DNA of 64,000 nucleotides from Spongiibacter pelagi (GTDB lineage: Bacteria > Pseudomonadota > Gammaproteobacteria > Pseudomonadales > Spongiibacteraceae), in NCBI RefSeq assembly GCF_014705705.1, contig NZ_JACXLD010000004.1, positions 186,001 through 250,000 on the forward strand, given 5' to 3'. This document shows, one piece after another, positions 1 through 8,751 of this stretch. Under the pieces are notes generated by a model. That model saw nothing but the letters and a program-made list of their open reading frames with translations. It was not told the DNA's origin and did no database searches. Position numbers and translations under genes: made by a program. Numbering within the stretch: position 1 is the stretch's first letter; each line of letters begins with the position of its first letter.

Positions 1-533
1 ACATCCATAATATCTTGAGCTTTATTGCTATTGGCTTCTTTACTGGCCATGCGCAGATGCTGGGCTAGCGCCCGACGCTCATCCAGAGGTTTGCTTAGCA
101 CATCTTGCTGCCACGCGGCTGAGCGCAGCATTTTGCGGAACTGCATATATTCCACATCGTCGATGCACAGGCTGTCGCCGTGTAGAAGCAGGGTTTTAAC
201 GCCATTTAGCTCGATGGTGCTTGGGTCGTTGAGCAGGGTCATACCGCAACTGCGGCAAAATGCTTCACTGAGGAGGAAATCCCGGTTGCCGTGCATAAAG
301 AAAACGGCGGTGGGCGCGCCGCTTTCCGGCTGGCTTAGTGAGCGCAGTGCGCTGCGAATGGTTTCAATCAATTCGCTGCTGTCGTCGTCACCAATCCAGC
401 TTTCGAAAAAATCGCCGAGGATATACAGCTCGTCGGCGGAGCGTGCCTGTTCATCAATAAAACGTAAAAACGCCCGAGTAATGTCCGGGCGCGAGGGATC
501 TAAGTGCAGATCAGAGATGAACAGGCGATGCAT
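1..533 (-). CDS. lpxH: UDP-2,3-diacylglucosamine diphosphatase (LpxH), 3' end outside the window
   Basis: This encodes the calcineurin-like phosphoesterase that hydrolyses UDP-2,3-diacylglucosamine to lipid X and UMP in lipid A synthesis, at the inner face of the cytoplasmic membrane. The reverse-strand translation begins [17 protein letters not shown] and shows the metallophosphoesterase signatures: D8/H10, a GDFFESWIGDD block, HGNRDFLL and LLHGDS. The ATG at 533-531 overlaps the ppiB stop as TGATG, so the two are probably co-transcribed and translationally coupled. About 177 codons are visible; the C-terminus lies left of base 1. The DxH and GNRD motifs separate it from LpxI, which is unrelated. 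Confidence 0.93.
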   Translation of the reverse strand, partial: MHRLFISDLHLDPSRPDITRAFLRFIDEQARSADELYILGDFFESWIGDDDSSELIETIRSALRSLSQPESGAPTAVFFMHGNRDFLLSEAFCRSCGMTLLNDPSTIELNGVKTLLLHGDSLCIDDVEYMQFRKMLRSAAWQQDVLSKPLDERRALAQHLRMASKEANSNKAQDIMD

Positions 534-1027
534 CAGTCTTCCCAAGTCGCAGATTCGATTACCACATCATCTGCAGGAACATCTTGGTGACCGGCTTTGC
601 TGGTGGTGCGAACGGCTTTGATTTGCTCAACGACGTCCATGCCCTCGGTCACTTTGCCGAATACCGCATAGCCCCAGCCCTGCATGTTTTTGCCGCTGTG
701 GTTGAGGAAATCGTTGTCTTTAACGTTGATAAAAAACTGGGCGCTGGCGGAATGTGGGTCCATGGTGCGGGCCATTGCCAGCGTGCCAACGGTGTTTTTT
801 AGGCCGTTGTCCGCTTCGTTTTCAATGGGGTCGCGGGTCGCTTTTTGCTTCATGCCGGGTTCAAAACCGCCGCCCTGAATCATAAAACCGTTGATGACAC
901 GGTGAAAAATAGTGCCGTCGTAATGGCCGTCGATAACGTATTGTTTGAAATTCTCGGCGCTTTTTGGCGCGTTCTCAAAGTCCAGTTCGATTTTGATATC
1001 GCCAAAATTTGTTTTGAATATAACCAT
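533..1027 (-). CDS. ppiB: cytoplasmic peptidyl-prolyl cis-trans isomerase B (cyclophilin)
   Basis: This is a cyclophilin that catalyses proline isomerisation during protein folding. It has no signal peptide, so it should be cytoplasmic. The family core is visible: [20 protein letters not shown], then [20 protein letters not shown] and [18 protein letters not shown] chose the ATG at 1027, which gives 164 residues, the same length as E. coli PpiB. An in-frame TTG at 1054 would add nine residues with no family counterpart. It lies immediately upstream of lpxH and diverges from glnS. A second, exported cyclophilin is encoded at 8748-9356. Confidence 0.96.
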   Translation of the reverse strand: MVIFKTNFGDIKIELDFENAPKSAENFKQYVIDGHYDGTIFHRVINGFMIQGGGFEPGMKQKATRDPIENEADNGLKNTVGTLAMARTMDPHSASAQFFINVKDNDFLNHSGKNMQGWGYAVFGKVTEGMDVVEQIKAVRTTSKAGHQDVPADDVVIESATWED

Positions 1028-1043
1028 TTGCTGCGGTTCTCGC

Positions 1044-1072
1044 TTATCTGACAAAAATAAAGCCGCTATAAT
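1044..1072 (+). promoter_or_regulatory. candidate sigma70 promoter of glnS
   Basis: A perfect TATAAT at 1067-1072 is preceded, with a 17-bp spacer, by TTATCT at 1044-1049, a weak -35 matching three of six bases. Initiation would fall near 1079, just before the hairpin at 1085-1109. Assigned from sequence only. Confidence 0.55.
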
Positions 1073-1084
1073 AGCGTCCTTTTG

Positions 1085-1109
1085 AACCGGACGCGAAGTC
1101 CGGTTTTTT
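1085..1109 (+). terminator. intrinsic-terminator-like hairpin in the glnS leader
   Basis: AACCGGAC (1085-1092) pairs perfectly with GTCCGGTT (1098-1105) around the loop GCGAA, and the T-tract covers 1104-1109. It points rightwards, lies after the predicted glnS promoter and before the glnS ATG. No rightward gene lies upstream to be terminated, because ppiB runs left. It is therefore a candidate attenuator, or a stable 5' mRNA cap structure, for glnS. Confidence 0.6.
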
Positions 1110-1137
1110 CTCTTTAGAATGTCGATTGGAAAACTGC

Positions 1138-2820
1138 ATGAGCAAACCGGAATCCCACGTAACCAATTTCGTGCGCGATGTGATTGAAGCCGATATTGCG
1201 GCGGGCAAACTTACCTCCGAGCAGGTGGTCACCCGTTTCCCTCCTGAACCTAATGGCTACCTGCATGTTGGGCACGCCAAATCTATTTGTTTGAATTTCG
1301 GTCTGGCTCAGTCCTTTGGTGGCCAGTGTAATCTGCGTTTTGACGACACCAATCCCGGCAAGGAAGATCAGGAATACGTCGACGCGATTATGGAAGATGT
1401 GCGCTGGCTGGGTTTTCAGTGGGCGGGCGAGGTGCGTTATGCCTCAGATTATTTCGATCAGTTTTACGCTTGGGCGCAGGAGCTTATCGGCAAAGGTTTG
1501 GCCTATGTCTGTGATCTGAGTCCGGAGCAGGCCAGTGAATATCGCGGTTGGGCGACCCAGCCGGGCAAGCCGAGCCCGTTTCGTGAGCGCAGCGCTGAGG
1601 AAAACCTCGACCTGCTGGAGCGCATGAAAAACGGCGAGTTTGACGAGGGCAGCCGAGTGCTGCGTGCCAAAATTGATATGGCCTCGCCGAATATGAATCT
1701 GCGCGATCCCATTCTTTACCGTATCCGCAAGCAGTCTCACCACCAGACTGGCGACAAATGGTGCATTTATCCGAGCTATGATTTTTCTCATGGTCAGGAA
1801 GATGCGCTGGAAGGGGTAACGCACTCTATTTGTACCCTGGAGTTTGCCGATCACCGTCCGCTGTATGAGTGGTTTCTTGAGAATTTGTCAGTGCCCGCTA
1901 AACCGCGCCAATATGAGTTTGGTCGTTTGAATCTGGACTACACCGTGACCAGCAAGCGCAAACTCAAACGTTTGGTCGATGAAAATCATGTGGCGGGCTG
2001 GGATGATCCGCGTATGCCAACCATTCACGGTATGCGCCGCCGGGGTTTCAGCGCCCGCGCCATTCGCAATTTCTGCGGTTCACTGCCGGTGGCAAAATCC
2101 GACGGTGTGGTTAGCATTGCTCAGTTTGAATCCGCCGTGCGAGACGATTTGGATAAACACGCACCGCGCGCAATGGCGGTACTGAATCCGCTCAAGCTGG
2201 TGATTGAAAATTACGCTGAAGGCAAGCAGGAAAATCTGAAAGCCGCTAATCACCCCAAGGAAGATATGGGGGAGCGCGAGCTACCATTTACCCGTGAAAT
2301 CTATATTGATGCCAGCGACTTTAATGAAGACAGCAGTCTGTCGCGCAAGAAGTTCAAGCGCTTGGTGCTGGGTGATTATGTGCGTCTGCGTGGTGCCTAT
2401 GTGATTAAAGCAAACCGCGTGGAGCACAACGCGGCGGGCGAGCCGACGACGGTGTTTTGTGAGTTGGTAGAAAATACCGTAGGTGAAGATCCACCGGAAG
2501 GGATCAAACCGCGCGGCGTTATTCACTGGGTATCGGCTAGCGCCGGTGTTAAAGCCACAATTCGGGTTTACGATCGCCTGTTTTTAAATGCTTCGCCAGA
2601 TAAAGGCGAAGAGGATTTTCTGACGCATATTAATCCCGATGCTTTAAAGATTTTGGATAACTGCTGGATTGAACCGTCGCTTGCGACTGCGGCGCCCGAG
2701 GCGAGTTTCCAGTTCGAGCGCGAGGGTTATTTTGTGGCGGATCGTTTCGATCACAGTGCGTCCGCACCGGTATTTAATATGACGATTGGCCTGCGCGATA
2801 GCTGGTCAGACAAGGTTTAA
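1138..2820 (+). CDS. glnS: glutaminyl-tRNA synthetase
   Basis: This class I aminoacyl-tRNA synthetase charges tRNA-Gln directly. The HIGH signature appears as HVGH at residues 43-46 after FPPEPNGYL, and the KMSKS equivalent is TSKRKL near residue 267. The C-terminal beta-barrel anticodon domain follows, giving 560 aa against 554 in E. coli. I chose the ATG at 1138; an in-frame TTG at 1126 would add only four residues. cysS starts two bases after the stop, so the two synthetases form an operon. GlnRS, as opposed to tRNA-dependent amidation, is typical of gammaproteobacteria. Confidence 0.98.
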   Translation: MSKPESHVTNFVRDVIEADIAAGKLTSEQVVTRFPPEPNGYLHVGHAKSICLNFGLAQSFGGQCNLRFDDTNPGKEDQEYVDAIMEDVRWLGFQWAGEVRYASDYFDQFYAWAQELIGKGLAYVCDLSPEQASEYRGWATQPGKPSPFRERSAEENLDLLERMKNGEFDEGSRVLRAKIDMASPNMNLRDPILYRIRKQSHHQTGDKWCIYPSYDFSHGQEDALEGVTHSICTLEFADHRPLYEWFLENLSVPAKPRQYEFGRLNLDYTVTSKRKLKRLVDENHVAGWDDPRMPTIHGMRRRGFSARAIRNFCGSLPVAKSDGVVSIAQFESAVRDDLDKHAPRAMAVLNPLKLVIENYAEGKQENLKAANHPKEDMGERELPFTREIYIDASDFNEDSSLSRKKFKRLVLGDYVRLRGAYVIKANRVEHNAAGEPTTVFCELVENTVGEDPPEGIKPRGVIHWVSASAGVKATIRVYDRLFLNASPDKGEEDFLTHINPDALKILDNCWIEPSLATAAPEASFQFEREGYFVADRFDHSASAPVFNMTIGLRDSWSDKV

Positions 2821-2822
2821 CT

Positions 2823-4205
2823 ATGTCTTTAACGCTTTACAACACGCGCCTGCGTCGCAAAGAGGTTTTTCAGCCATTAAATCCCGAGCGGGTCACCATG
2901 TATGTTTGTGGCCCCACCGTGTACAACTTTATTCATATTGGCAATGCGCGGCCGGCGGTGGTGTTTGACACGCTGTACCGGGTATTGAAAACCCTATATC
3001 CAGAAGTGGTCTATGCCCGCAATATCACCGATATTGACGACAAGATCATGAAGGCGGCGAAGGATAATAATGAATCCATCGCCGATGTGGCCGAGCGTTT
3101 CACGCAGGCCTATTTGGAAGATATGGTGTCGCTGAATACCCTCAGCCCAGACATGACCCCAAAGGCGACAGAAAATCTTGAGCCGATGCAGTCGATGATT
3201 GCCACCTTGATTGAACGTGGCCATGCCTACGAGGCGGAAGGTCATGTGTTGTTTGCGGTTCAGTCCATGCCGGATTACGGCAAGCTGTCTAATCGCTCGC
3301 TGGAAGATATGCTCGACGGCGCGCGAGTGGAAGTTGCGCCCTATAAAAAATACGCCGGCGATTTTGTGCTGTGGAAACCCTCTGCAGAAGATGAGCCGGG
3401 TTGGGATAGCCCTTGGGGTTATGGGCGTCCCGGTTGGCACCTTGAATGCTCGGCGATGATCAAAGCCCATTTGGGCGATCGCATTGATATTCACGGCGGT
3501 GGCCGCGATTTGATTTTTCCTCACCATGAAAACGAGCGTGCGCAAAGTTGTTGCAGCCAGCATGGCGAGGGCGAGTTTGTGCAGTACTGGATGCATAATG
3601 GCTACCTGAATATCGATGGCGAGAAAATGTCGAAATCCCTCGGCAACTTCCGCACGGTCCGCGACCTGTTGGGGCAATATAAGGGCGAAGTACTGCGCTT
3701 TGCGCTGCTGTCCGCGCAGTATCGTTCTGAGCTGGATTTCTCCCGCGAGTTATTGGCGCAGGCCAAGGCAAGCCTTGATTCGCTCTATACCTCATTAAAA
3801 GAGGTTGATGGCGTTGTAGCAGAAGCGCCACAGAATTTAAGCGACGCGCCTTTTTATCAAGCTCTGCTGGATGATTTGAATACGCCGATTGCCATTGCTG
3901 AACTTCACCAATTGGCCAAGGCCTTGAACAAGGCTGCTGATGAAGAAAAACCGCGCCTCAAAGGTTTATTGCTTAAAGCCGGTGAGCTGATGGGCTTTTT
4001 GCAAGAGTCACCCGAACAGTGGTTTAAACAAGGTGTGGGCGAGCAGGGGATTAGTGCCGAGGAGGTTGAGGCCTTGATTGCCGAACGCGTTCAGGCAAAA
4101 AAAGATCGCAATTTCGCCCGCGCGGATGAGATTCGTGAATCTTTGAAAGCGCAGGGTGTGGTGTTGGAAGATAGCCGCGAAGGCACTAGCTGGCGCCGGG
4201 AATAA
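2823..4205 (+). CDS. cysS: cysteinyl-tRNA synthetase
   Basis: This class I synthetase attaches cysteine to tRNA-Cys. At the N-terminus, [19 protein letters not shown] carries the zinc ligand Cys29 and the HIGN form of the HIGH motif (residues 38-41). [14 protein letters not shown] and the KMSKSLGNF loop follow. At 460 aa it matches the 461-aa E. coli enzyme. It is co-oriented with glnS at a 2-base gap, and an AAGG ribosome-binding site lies inside the end of glnS. An intrinsic terminator follows at 4215. Confidence 0.98.
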   Translation: MSLTLYNTRLRRKEVFQPLNPERVTMYVCGPTVYNFIHIGNARPAVVFDTLYRVLKTLYPEVVYARNITDIDDKIMKAAKDNNESIADVAERFTQAYLEDMVSLNTLSPDMTPKATENLEPMQSMIATLIERGHAYEAEGHVLFAVQSMPDYGKLSNRSLEDMLDGARVEVAPYKKYAGDFVLWKPSAEDEPGWDSPWGYGRPGWHLECSAMIKAHLGDRIDIHGGGRDLIFPHHENERAQSCCSQHGEGEFVQYWMHNGYLNIDGEKMSKSLGNFRTVRDLLGQYKGEVLRFALLSAQYRSELDFSRELLAQAKASLDSLYTSLKEVDGVVAEAPQNLSDAPFYQALLDDLNTPIAIAELHQLAKALNKAADEEKPRLKGLLLKAGELMGFLQESPEQWFKQGVGEQGISAEEVEALIAERVQAKKDRNFARADEIRESLKAQGVVLEDSREGTSWRRE

Positions 4206-4214
4206 ATCCTATCC

Positions 4215-4241
4215 GGCTGCGGTCTTCTGCCGCAGCCTTTT
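4215..4241 (+). terminator. Rho-independent terminator after cysS
   Basis: GGCTGCGG (4215-4222) pairs with CCGCAGCC (4230-4237), followed by TTTT. It ends the glnS-cysS transcript just upstream of the lipoprotein gene, although the T-tract is short. Confidence 0.75.
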
Positions 4242-4255
4242 CTGAGAGCATAAAC

Positions 4256-4975
4256 ATGAAAGCAAAGGTTTTGACTGTGGTTTTGGCAGGGCTGCTTGGT
4301 GCGTGTTCAATGCCGATGATGCAGATTGATGCATCGTTTGCGCAGGTGGCGGAGTATTACCTCGTCACCGGGCGGCAGGGTTTAATGCTCAAGCAGCAAA
4401 TTCGTTTTGCCGATGTAGAAACCAGCAAGATTGATCGCGATTGGAATTCGACCACTACCGTTGAAGTGCTTGGCGTAAGCAGCCAAAAGCGCCGCACCGG
4501 TTATCGCTTTAGTGTGCTGCAAAATGGGGAAAACACTGCGCGGGTTGACTGCAGCAGTGGCGGCGATATGTCTCAGGTGGATGTCAGCAGCGTTTTTGGC
4601 AAAAACACCAGCATGGTGTTAGATGCGGTCGATTTTCTGCAGTGCTCACTGCTGAAGTGGGGCGAAACCAAAAACTGGCAGTTGGATTTGATCCAGTCCT
4701 ATGACGGTAAAGAAATGCGTGGTGTTTTGCGCCCAGCGGTGTATAGCAATGCGCCCGCACCCTATGAAATTCTTGGCGTTAGCGAGATCGAAGGTTTTGA
4801 TTGGGCGCTGGGCGAGCAGGTCGGCTTTGAAGTGTTTAAGCAGGGCCGCCAATTAATGGCCGTTCAACTCATGGGTAATGGCGCGGTGTGGTTGGCGCCG
4901 GATCTTAACGCTGATGAACGCCGCTTTATGACCAGTCTTGCCTTGGCAATGTTGGCCTATCAAAAAGTCGAATAA
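4256..4975 (+). CDS. predicted lipoprotein of unknown function
   Basis: I do not recognise a family for this 239-aa protein. The N-terminus MKAKVLTVVLAGLLGACS is a clear lipoprotein signal with lipobox LGAC and acylated Cys17, so it should sit in a membrane facing the periplasm. Ser18, not Asp, follows the Cys, which favours outer-membrane sorting by the +2 rule. The rest is a soluble mix of predicted strands with two further cysteines (in VDCSSGG and LQCSLL) that could form a disulfide. The gene stands alone between the cysS terminator and the convergent VanZ-like gene. Confidence 0.75.
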   Translation: MKAKVLTVVLAGLLGACSMPMMQIDASFAQVAEYYLVTGRQGLMLKQQIRFADVETSKIDRDWNSTTTVEVLGVSSQKRRTGYRFSVLQNGENTARVDCSSGGDMSQVDVSSVFGKNTSMVLDAVDFLQCSLLKWGETKNWQLDLIQSYDGKEMRGVLRPAVYSNAPAPYEILGVSEIEGFDWALGEQVGFEVFKQGRQLMAVQLMGNGAVWLAPDLNADERRFMTSLALAMLAYQKVE

Positions 4976-4984
4976 CGGCGATTT

Positions 4985-5368
4985 TTAGCTGGTTTTTCCT
5001 ATCTGAAAGCCCCAGCGGCCTATGATATAGGCTGTTAGGGCGCCCAGCGCATTGGCAACTAAATCCATTGCAGAGGCTTGTCGTCCCGGACTGAGTTCTT
5101 GCAGCAATTCACCGGCTGCACCAAAGGCCACAATCAACCAAAAACCGCGCCATAAAGCTCTTCTTGTTGTGCTTAGGGGCAGGGTTAGCAACATAAAATT
5201 CATATACGCCGCAAAATGCAGGGCTTTGTCCCAAACATTCACCGTGGGAACTTCTTGCGCAGGCAGTAGTGTGGCGTAGCCAAGAATGGCGGCGTAAATC
5301 ACTAAAGCAATCAGTGTCAGCTTTTGAAAAAGAGTCAATGAAGCGAAAGATTGCAGGGCACCGCGCAT
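4985..5368 (-). CDS. VanZ-like family membrane protein
   Basis: This 127-aa protein has about four hydrophobic segments and the VanZ-like pattern: DKALHFAAYM after the first helix, then FGAAGELLQELSPGRQASAMDLVANALGA, read here as two adjoining stretches. VanZ of Enterococcus is linked to teicoplanin resistance, but most proteobacterial members have no known role and nothing here suggests glycopeptide resistance. The ATG overlaps the stop of the upstream acyltransferase gene (TAATG), so the two are translated together. Confidence 0.75.
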   Translation of the reverse strand: MRGALQSFASLTLFQKLTLIALVIYAAILGYATLLPAQEVPTVNVWDKALHFAAYMNFMLLTLPLSTTRRALWRGFWLIVAFGAAGELLQELSPGRQASAMDLVANALGALTAYIIGRWGFQIGKTS

Positions 5369-6015
5369 TATTGCTTGGCCTTATAGTCGTCAGGAATGAG
5401 AGCGTTTAAGCGCTGTTCGGCATCAGCTACCAGCGTATCCATCTCTGCTTCGGGATCATTCAGCGGAAACAATTCTGCTTTAAAACGCACGGTTGAAAAC
5501 GGCAGCGGTATCTTGAATTTGTCCCAGGTTGACTCAATTCGCCAGCCTTTATATTCCGCGCGCAGCAGGTAGATAGGTAGGCCAGTTTTGCGAGCCAGCA
5601 GTAGGGCGCCGGGCTTCATTTCATGGCGCGGGCCGCGTGAGCCATCCACGGTAAAGGCAATATCTTTTCCGGCGCGAGCGGCGCGCAGAAGTTGAAAGAA
5701 AGCATCTTTACCGCCCTTGCTGGGTGAGCCGAGAGCGACTTCGTAACCGTAGCGCTCCATAACATTGGCAATGGCCCAGCCAAAATGATTTTGCGAGGCG
5801 ATGCTGGCAAAGTTGTCGGCTTTACCCGGCTGGTAGTAATACACCAGTGGCAGTAGTTCATCATGAAATATCGCCATGACGCAGGGGTGCTGTAGTTCGG
5901 GTATATCCCGATAGCGCAGCGTGCGCATACTGGCGAACATTAGTCGCAAAATGCCGCTCAATAATTGGCGAGCAACTTTTTGGGCCGGGCCAATTTTTTT
6001 AATTTTTTTTGCCAT
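5368..6015 (-). CDS. DUF374-type lysophospholipid acyltransferase family protein
   Basis: This 215-aa protein belongs to the DUF374 acyltransferase group, judged from AIFHDELLPLVYYY (a variant of the HX4D acyltransferase motif), the SPSKGGKDA block and FTVDGSRGPRHEMKPGALLLA. Such proteins are related to LpxL/PlsC enzymes and are thought to acylate lipids at the inner membrane; the substrate cannot be read from sequence. A lysine-rich N-terminus (MAKKIKKIG) fits membrane association. It is coupled to the VanZ-like gene downstream and follows folD by about 20 bases on the same strand. Confidence 0.8.
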   Translation of the reverse strand: MAKKIKKIGPAQKVARQLLSGILRLMFASMRTLRYRDIPELQHPCVMAIFHDELLPLVYYYQPGKADNFASIASQNHFGWAIANVMERYGYEVALGSPSKGGKDAFFQLLRAARAGKDIAFTVDGSRGPRHEMKPGALLLARKTGLPIYLLRAEYKGWRIESTWDKFKIPLPFSTVRFKAELFPLNDPEAEMDTLVADAEQRLNALIPDDYKAKQ

Positions 6016-6034
6016 TGTTTTAAAAGCGCGGGTT

Positions 6035-6880
6035 TTAGGCTAGGGCTTTTTCGCCGGATTCGACGCTCTGGAAAATCAGCGTGTTTATGGTCATGGGGCC
6101 AACGCCACCGGGAACCGGGGTGAGGGCGCTAGCTCGATCACTCAATGGGCCTAGTTCAATATCACCTACGCCGCCGGGGTGGTAGCCGGCATCGACAACC
6201 ACAGCGCCATCTTTAACCCATTCCGCTTTGATGAATTCGGGTTTGCCAACCGCGCCGACCAGAATGTCGGCTTGTTTGATCAATGCAGGTAAGTTCTGGG
6301 TGCGGGAATGGCAGATGGTTACCGTCGCATTGGCTTCCAGCAGCATCATTGCCATGGGCTTGCCCAAAATCGCGCTGCGGCCTACAACCACGGCGTGTTT
6401 ACCTTCGATGTCGATTTGGTAGTGTTCCAGCAGGCGCATAATGCCTTTTGGCGTGGCACAGCCGTAGGCTTCTTCGCCCATCGCCATACGACCAAAACCA
6501 AGGCAGGTTACACCATCGACATCTTTAGCAAGGGCGATGGCATCGAAGCAGGCACGTTCGTCAATTTGCTCAGGCACGGGATGTTGCAACAGGATGCCGT
6601 GCACATCGGGGTTGTTGTTCAGCTCGTCAATTTTGGCCAGTAGCTGCTCGGTCGTGGTGGCACCGGGCATTTCAACTGCCATGGATTCCATGCCAACGCG
6701 ACGGCAGGCATTGCCTTTCATTTTTACGTAAGTAGCAGAAGCGGGATCATCACCCACCAAAATGGTGGCAAGAATTGGGGTTTGTCCACCGGACTTTTCC
6801 TTTAGGGCGTCGACGCGCTTTTGCAGTTGTTCTTCCCAGCTTGCCGCCAGTGCTTTGCCGTCAAGGATCGTTGCGCCCAT
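6035..6880 (-). CDS. folD: bifunctional methylenetetrahydrofolate dehydrogenase / methenyltetrahydrofolate cyclohydrolase
   Basis: FolD interconverts 5,10-methylene-, 5,10-methenyl- and 10-formyl-tetrahydrofolate, supplying one-carbon units for purine and formyl-Met synthesis. The catalytic YVKMK motif (residues 51-55, Lys55) is present, as are [13 protein letters not shown], the NADP site [13 protein letters not shown] and [11 protein letters not shown] chose the ATG at 6880, which has GGGAGA upstream and gives 281 aa (288 in E. coli); an ORF extension to 6970 has no family counterpart. purU at 22449, which removes formyl groups from the same carrier, lies in the same window. Confidence 0.97.
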   Translation of the reverse strand: MGATILDGKALAASWEEQLQKRVDALKEKSGGQTPILATILVGDDPASATYVKMKGNACRRVGMESMAVEMPGATTTEQLLAKIDELNNNPDVHGILLQHPVPEQIDERACFDAIALAKDVDGVTCLGFGRMAMGEEAYGCATPKGIMRLLEHYQIDIEGKHAVVVGRSAILGKPMAMMLLEANATVTICHSRTQNLPALIKQADILVGAVGKPEFIKAEWVKDGAVVVDAGYHPGGVGDIELGPLSDRASALTPVPGGVGPMTINTLIFQSVESGEKALA

Positions 6881-6994
6881 GGTGTTGTCTCCCGTAAAAG
6901 CCTGTATTTTCAGTGTCATAAGTTCGCGGGCGCTATTGTCGCATGGCCAAAATAAGCAAACCACTAACAAATGAAAGAATTTTTACAAAAGCGA

Positions 6995-7023
6995 TTGACG
7001 AGGCAGGAGCTGCTGCGTATCAT
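6995..7023 (+). promoter_or_regulatory. promoter of the tRNA operon, with overlapping dyad
   Basis: TTGACG (6995-7000), a 17-bp spacer and TATCAT (7018-7023) sit 38 bases before the first tRNA. A GC-rich discriminator follows, typical of stable-RNA promoters under stringent control. An inverted repeat, CAGGAGCTGC (7004-7013) with GCAGCTCCTG (7026-7035), brackets the -10 element. Confidence 0.7.
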
Positions 7024-7060
7024 GCGCAGCTCCTGTAGCGGGGCAATAGGTAAACGTATT

Positions 7061-7137
7061 CGGGGTATAGCGCAGTCTGGTAGCGCGCCTGCTTTGGGAG
7101 CAGGATGTCGGGAGTTCGAATCTCTCTACCCCGACCA
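7061..7137 (+). tRNA. tRNA-Pro (anticodon TGG)
   Basis: The 77-nt cloverleaf has acceptor arms CGGGGTA and TACCCCG, anticodon stem CCTGC/GCAGG with loop TTTGGGA (anticodon TGG), the T-loop TTCGAAT and an encoded CCA end. Confidence 0.96.
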
Positions 7138-7164
7138 ACTTCGTTTACCTATTCTGGCGGTAGT

Positions 7165-7241
<77 letters not shown>

Positions 7242-7266
7242 TTTATACAGGAAACCCTCCGCAATG

Positions 7267-7342
7267 GTGGCCGTAGCTCAGTTGGTAGAGTCCAGGATTG
7301 TGATTCCTGTTGTCGCGGGTTCGAGCCCCGTCGGCCACCCCA
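7267..7342 (+). tRNA. tRNA-His (anticodon GTG)
   Basis: The acceptor GTGGCCG pairs with CGGCCAC and is followed by C73 and CCA. The anticodon stem CAGGA/TCCTG holds loop TTGTGAT (anticodon GTG). The genomic G at 7266 supplies the G-1 residue that pairs with C73 and is the identity element of tRNA-His. Confidence 0.96.
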
Positions 7343-7486
7343 TTATTTAAACTTCCCCTATTAAAATCTAAATTCGGCCAATTGCTGGCGGTTTTCTTTT
7401 GTTCTTTATATTCTGCCGTTGCGTATACACTTTGGCATGCATTCGTTTGGAATAAGCATTGGATTTGGCTTGGTGGAGTAGGGGAT

Positions 7487-7975
7487 ATGAAAATTAAAAG
7501 TGGATTGAGTTTGTTTGCACCCATTGTGTTTGGGTTTGGTCTTTCCTTGCCCGTGAGTTCGGTCATTGCTGAAACCGCCACGGCGCTCACCGTTTATAAA
7601 AGCCCTAGCTGTGGTTGCTGCGGCAAGTGGATTGAACATCTTGAGCAGAATGGCTTTAGTTCGTCGATCGAGCATCCTCTGGATTTACAGAGCGTGAAGC
7701 AGAAATACCAAATTTCATCGTCACTGGCGTCCTGCCATACGGGGGTGTCTGAGGCGGGTTTTGTTTTTGAGGGGCATGTTCCGGCGCGGTATATCCAACA
7801 GTTTTTGGATAACCCGCCAAAAGATGCGCTGGGATTGACGGTGCCGGGAATGCCAATGGGAAGTCCGGGCATGGAAATGGGTGCGCGCTTTACGCCTTAT
7901 CAGGTTTTGCTATTAAAAGCCGACGGCACAACAGAAATCTTTGCCAATATTGAAACGCCGGCTCAGCAATACTGA
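7487..7975 (+). CDS. secreted DUF411 family metal-binding protein
   Basis: This encodes a 162-aa exported protein. The start ATG at 7487 follows GGAGTAGGGG and opens a signal peptide ending near VIAETA; a longer ORF begins inside tRNA-His and is not credible. The DUF411 signature KSPSCGCCGKW (Cys42, Cys44, Cys45) and the later SCHTG (Cys83, His84) are present. The Met-rich stretch PGMPMGSPGMEMG near residue 130 suggests copper or another soft metal. Members often sit beside copper-resistance genes, but none is nearby, so the function stays open. It follows the tRNAs and converges on pdxJ. Confidence 0.85.
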   Translation: MKIKSGLSLFAPIVFGFGLSLPVSSVIAETATALTVYKSPSCGCCGKWIEHLEQNGFSSSIEHPLDLQSVKQKYQISSSLASCHTGVSEAGFVFEGHVPARYIQQFLDNPPKDALGLTVPGMPMGSPGMEMGARFTPYQVLLLKADGTTEIFANIETPAQQY

Positions 7976-7992
7976 GCGCGGTGTTTTGCGCT

Positions 7993-8751
7993 CTAGCGCA
8001 GGCAATCCAGATAGGCGCGGGTGGCCTTGTCCAAGCCTAATTCTATGGCGTCCACGGTAAAGGCGTGGCCGATAGAGACTTCTAATAAATTGGTGACGGC
8101 GTCTTTGAAGTGTTTGAGATTGTGCAGGTTTAAATCGTGACCGGCATTCAGGCCAAGCCCGCATTCTGCTGCCGTTTCGCTGGCGAGAATATATTTCGCT
8201 AGTTCGGTTTCCTGCTCACTACCACCAAAGCATTCGGCGTAAGGGCCGGTATAGAGTTCAATGCGATCCGCACCAACGGCTTTAGCTAGGCGAATTTGCT
8301 CGGGATCGGGGTCCATAAACAGGCTGCTGCGCACGCCTAATTTTCTTAACTCATCCAATACCGGTTTCAGTTTGTCGCCATCCCGGCGCAGGTCGAAGCC
8401 GTGATCGGATGTGAGCTGGCTATTAGTGTCTGGCACTAGGGTGCACTGGGCCGGCCGGGTTTGACGAACAATCTCCATAAAACCGGGATAGTCGCTAACG
8501 CCTTTGCGATCGCTTTTCATCGGCGCGGCAAAAGGATTGCCCTCGATATTAAATTCCACTTCCAGCATTGCCGCTAACTCATAACAGTCATCGGCGCGAA
8601 TATGGCGTTGATCGGGGCGCGGATGCACGGTAATACCGTGGGCGCCGGCAGCGATACAGCGCGCGGCGTGATCGGTGACGCTGGGATAGTCGGTGTCGCG
8701 GGAGTTGCGAATCAGGGCGATTTTATTGAGATTAATGCTGAGTGCAGTCAC
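7993..8751 (-). CDS. pdxJ: pyridoxine 5'-phosphate synthase
   Basis: PdxJ condenses 1-deoxy-D-xylulose 5-phosphate with 3-amino-2-oxopropyl phosphate to make pyridoxine 5'-phosphate (vitamin B6). The 252-aa sequence has LSINLNKIALIRNSR at the N-terminus, GITVHPRPDQRHI, FNIEGNPF, LVPDTNSQLTSDHGFD, RIELYTGPYA and GLNAGHDLN, covering the TIM-barrel active-site loops. In many gammaproteobacteria pdxJ closes the rnc-era-recO operon. Here its ATG overlaps the stop of a periplasmic cyclophilin gene (ATGA), placing it third in an unrelated operon. Confidence 0.95.
   Translation of the reverse strand: MTALSINLNKIALIRNSRDTDYPSVTDHAARCIAAGAHGITVHPRPDQRHIRADDCYELAAMLEVEFNIEGNPFAAPMKSDRKGVSDYPGFMEIVRQTRPAQCTLVPDTNSQLTSDHGFDLRRDGDKLKPVLDELRKLGVRSSLFMDPDPEQIRLAKAVGADRIELYTGPYAECFGGSEQETELAKYILASETAAECGLGLNAGHDLNLHNLKHFKDAVTNLLEVSIGHAFTVDAIELGLDKATRAYLDCLR

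Noticed and set aside
2994-3677. 227-codon open frame antisense to cysS
   Set aside because: It lies inside conserved cysS sequence with no domain of its own.
4985-5368. Glycopeptide resistance from the VanZ-like gene
   Set aside because: VanZ-like proteins are common in Gram-negatives without vanHAX; no other van gene is present.
7310-7486. N-terminal extension of the DUF411 protein starting inside tRNA-His
   Set aside because: It would begin in the tRNA and place the signal peptide 60 residues in; the ATG at 7487 has a good ribosome-binding site.
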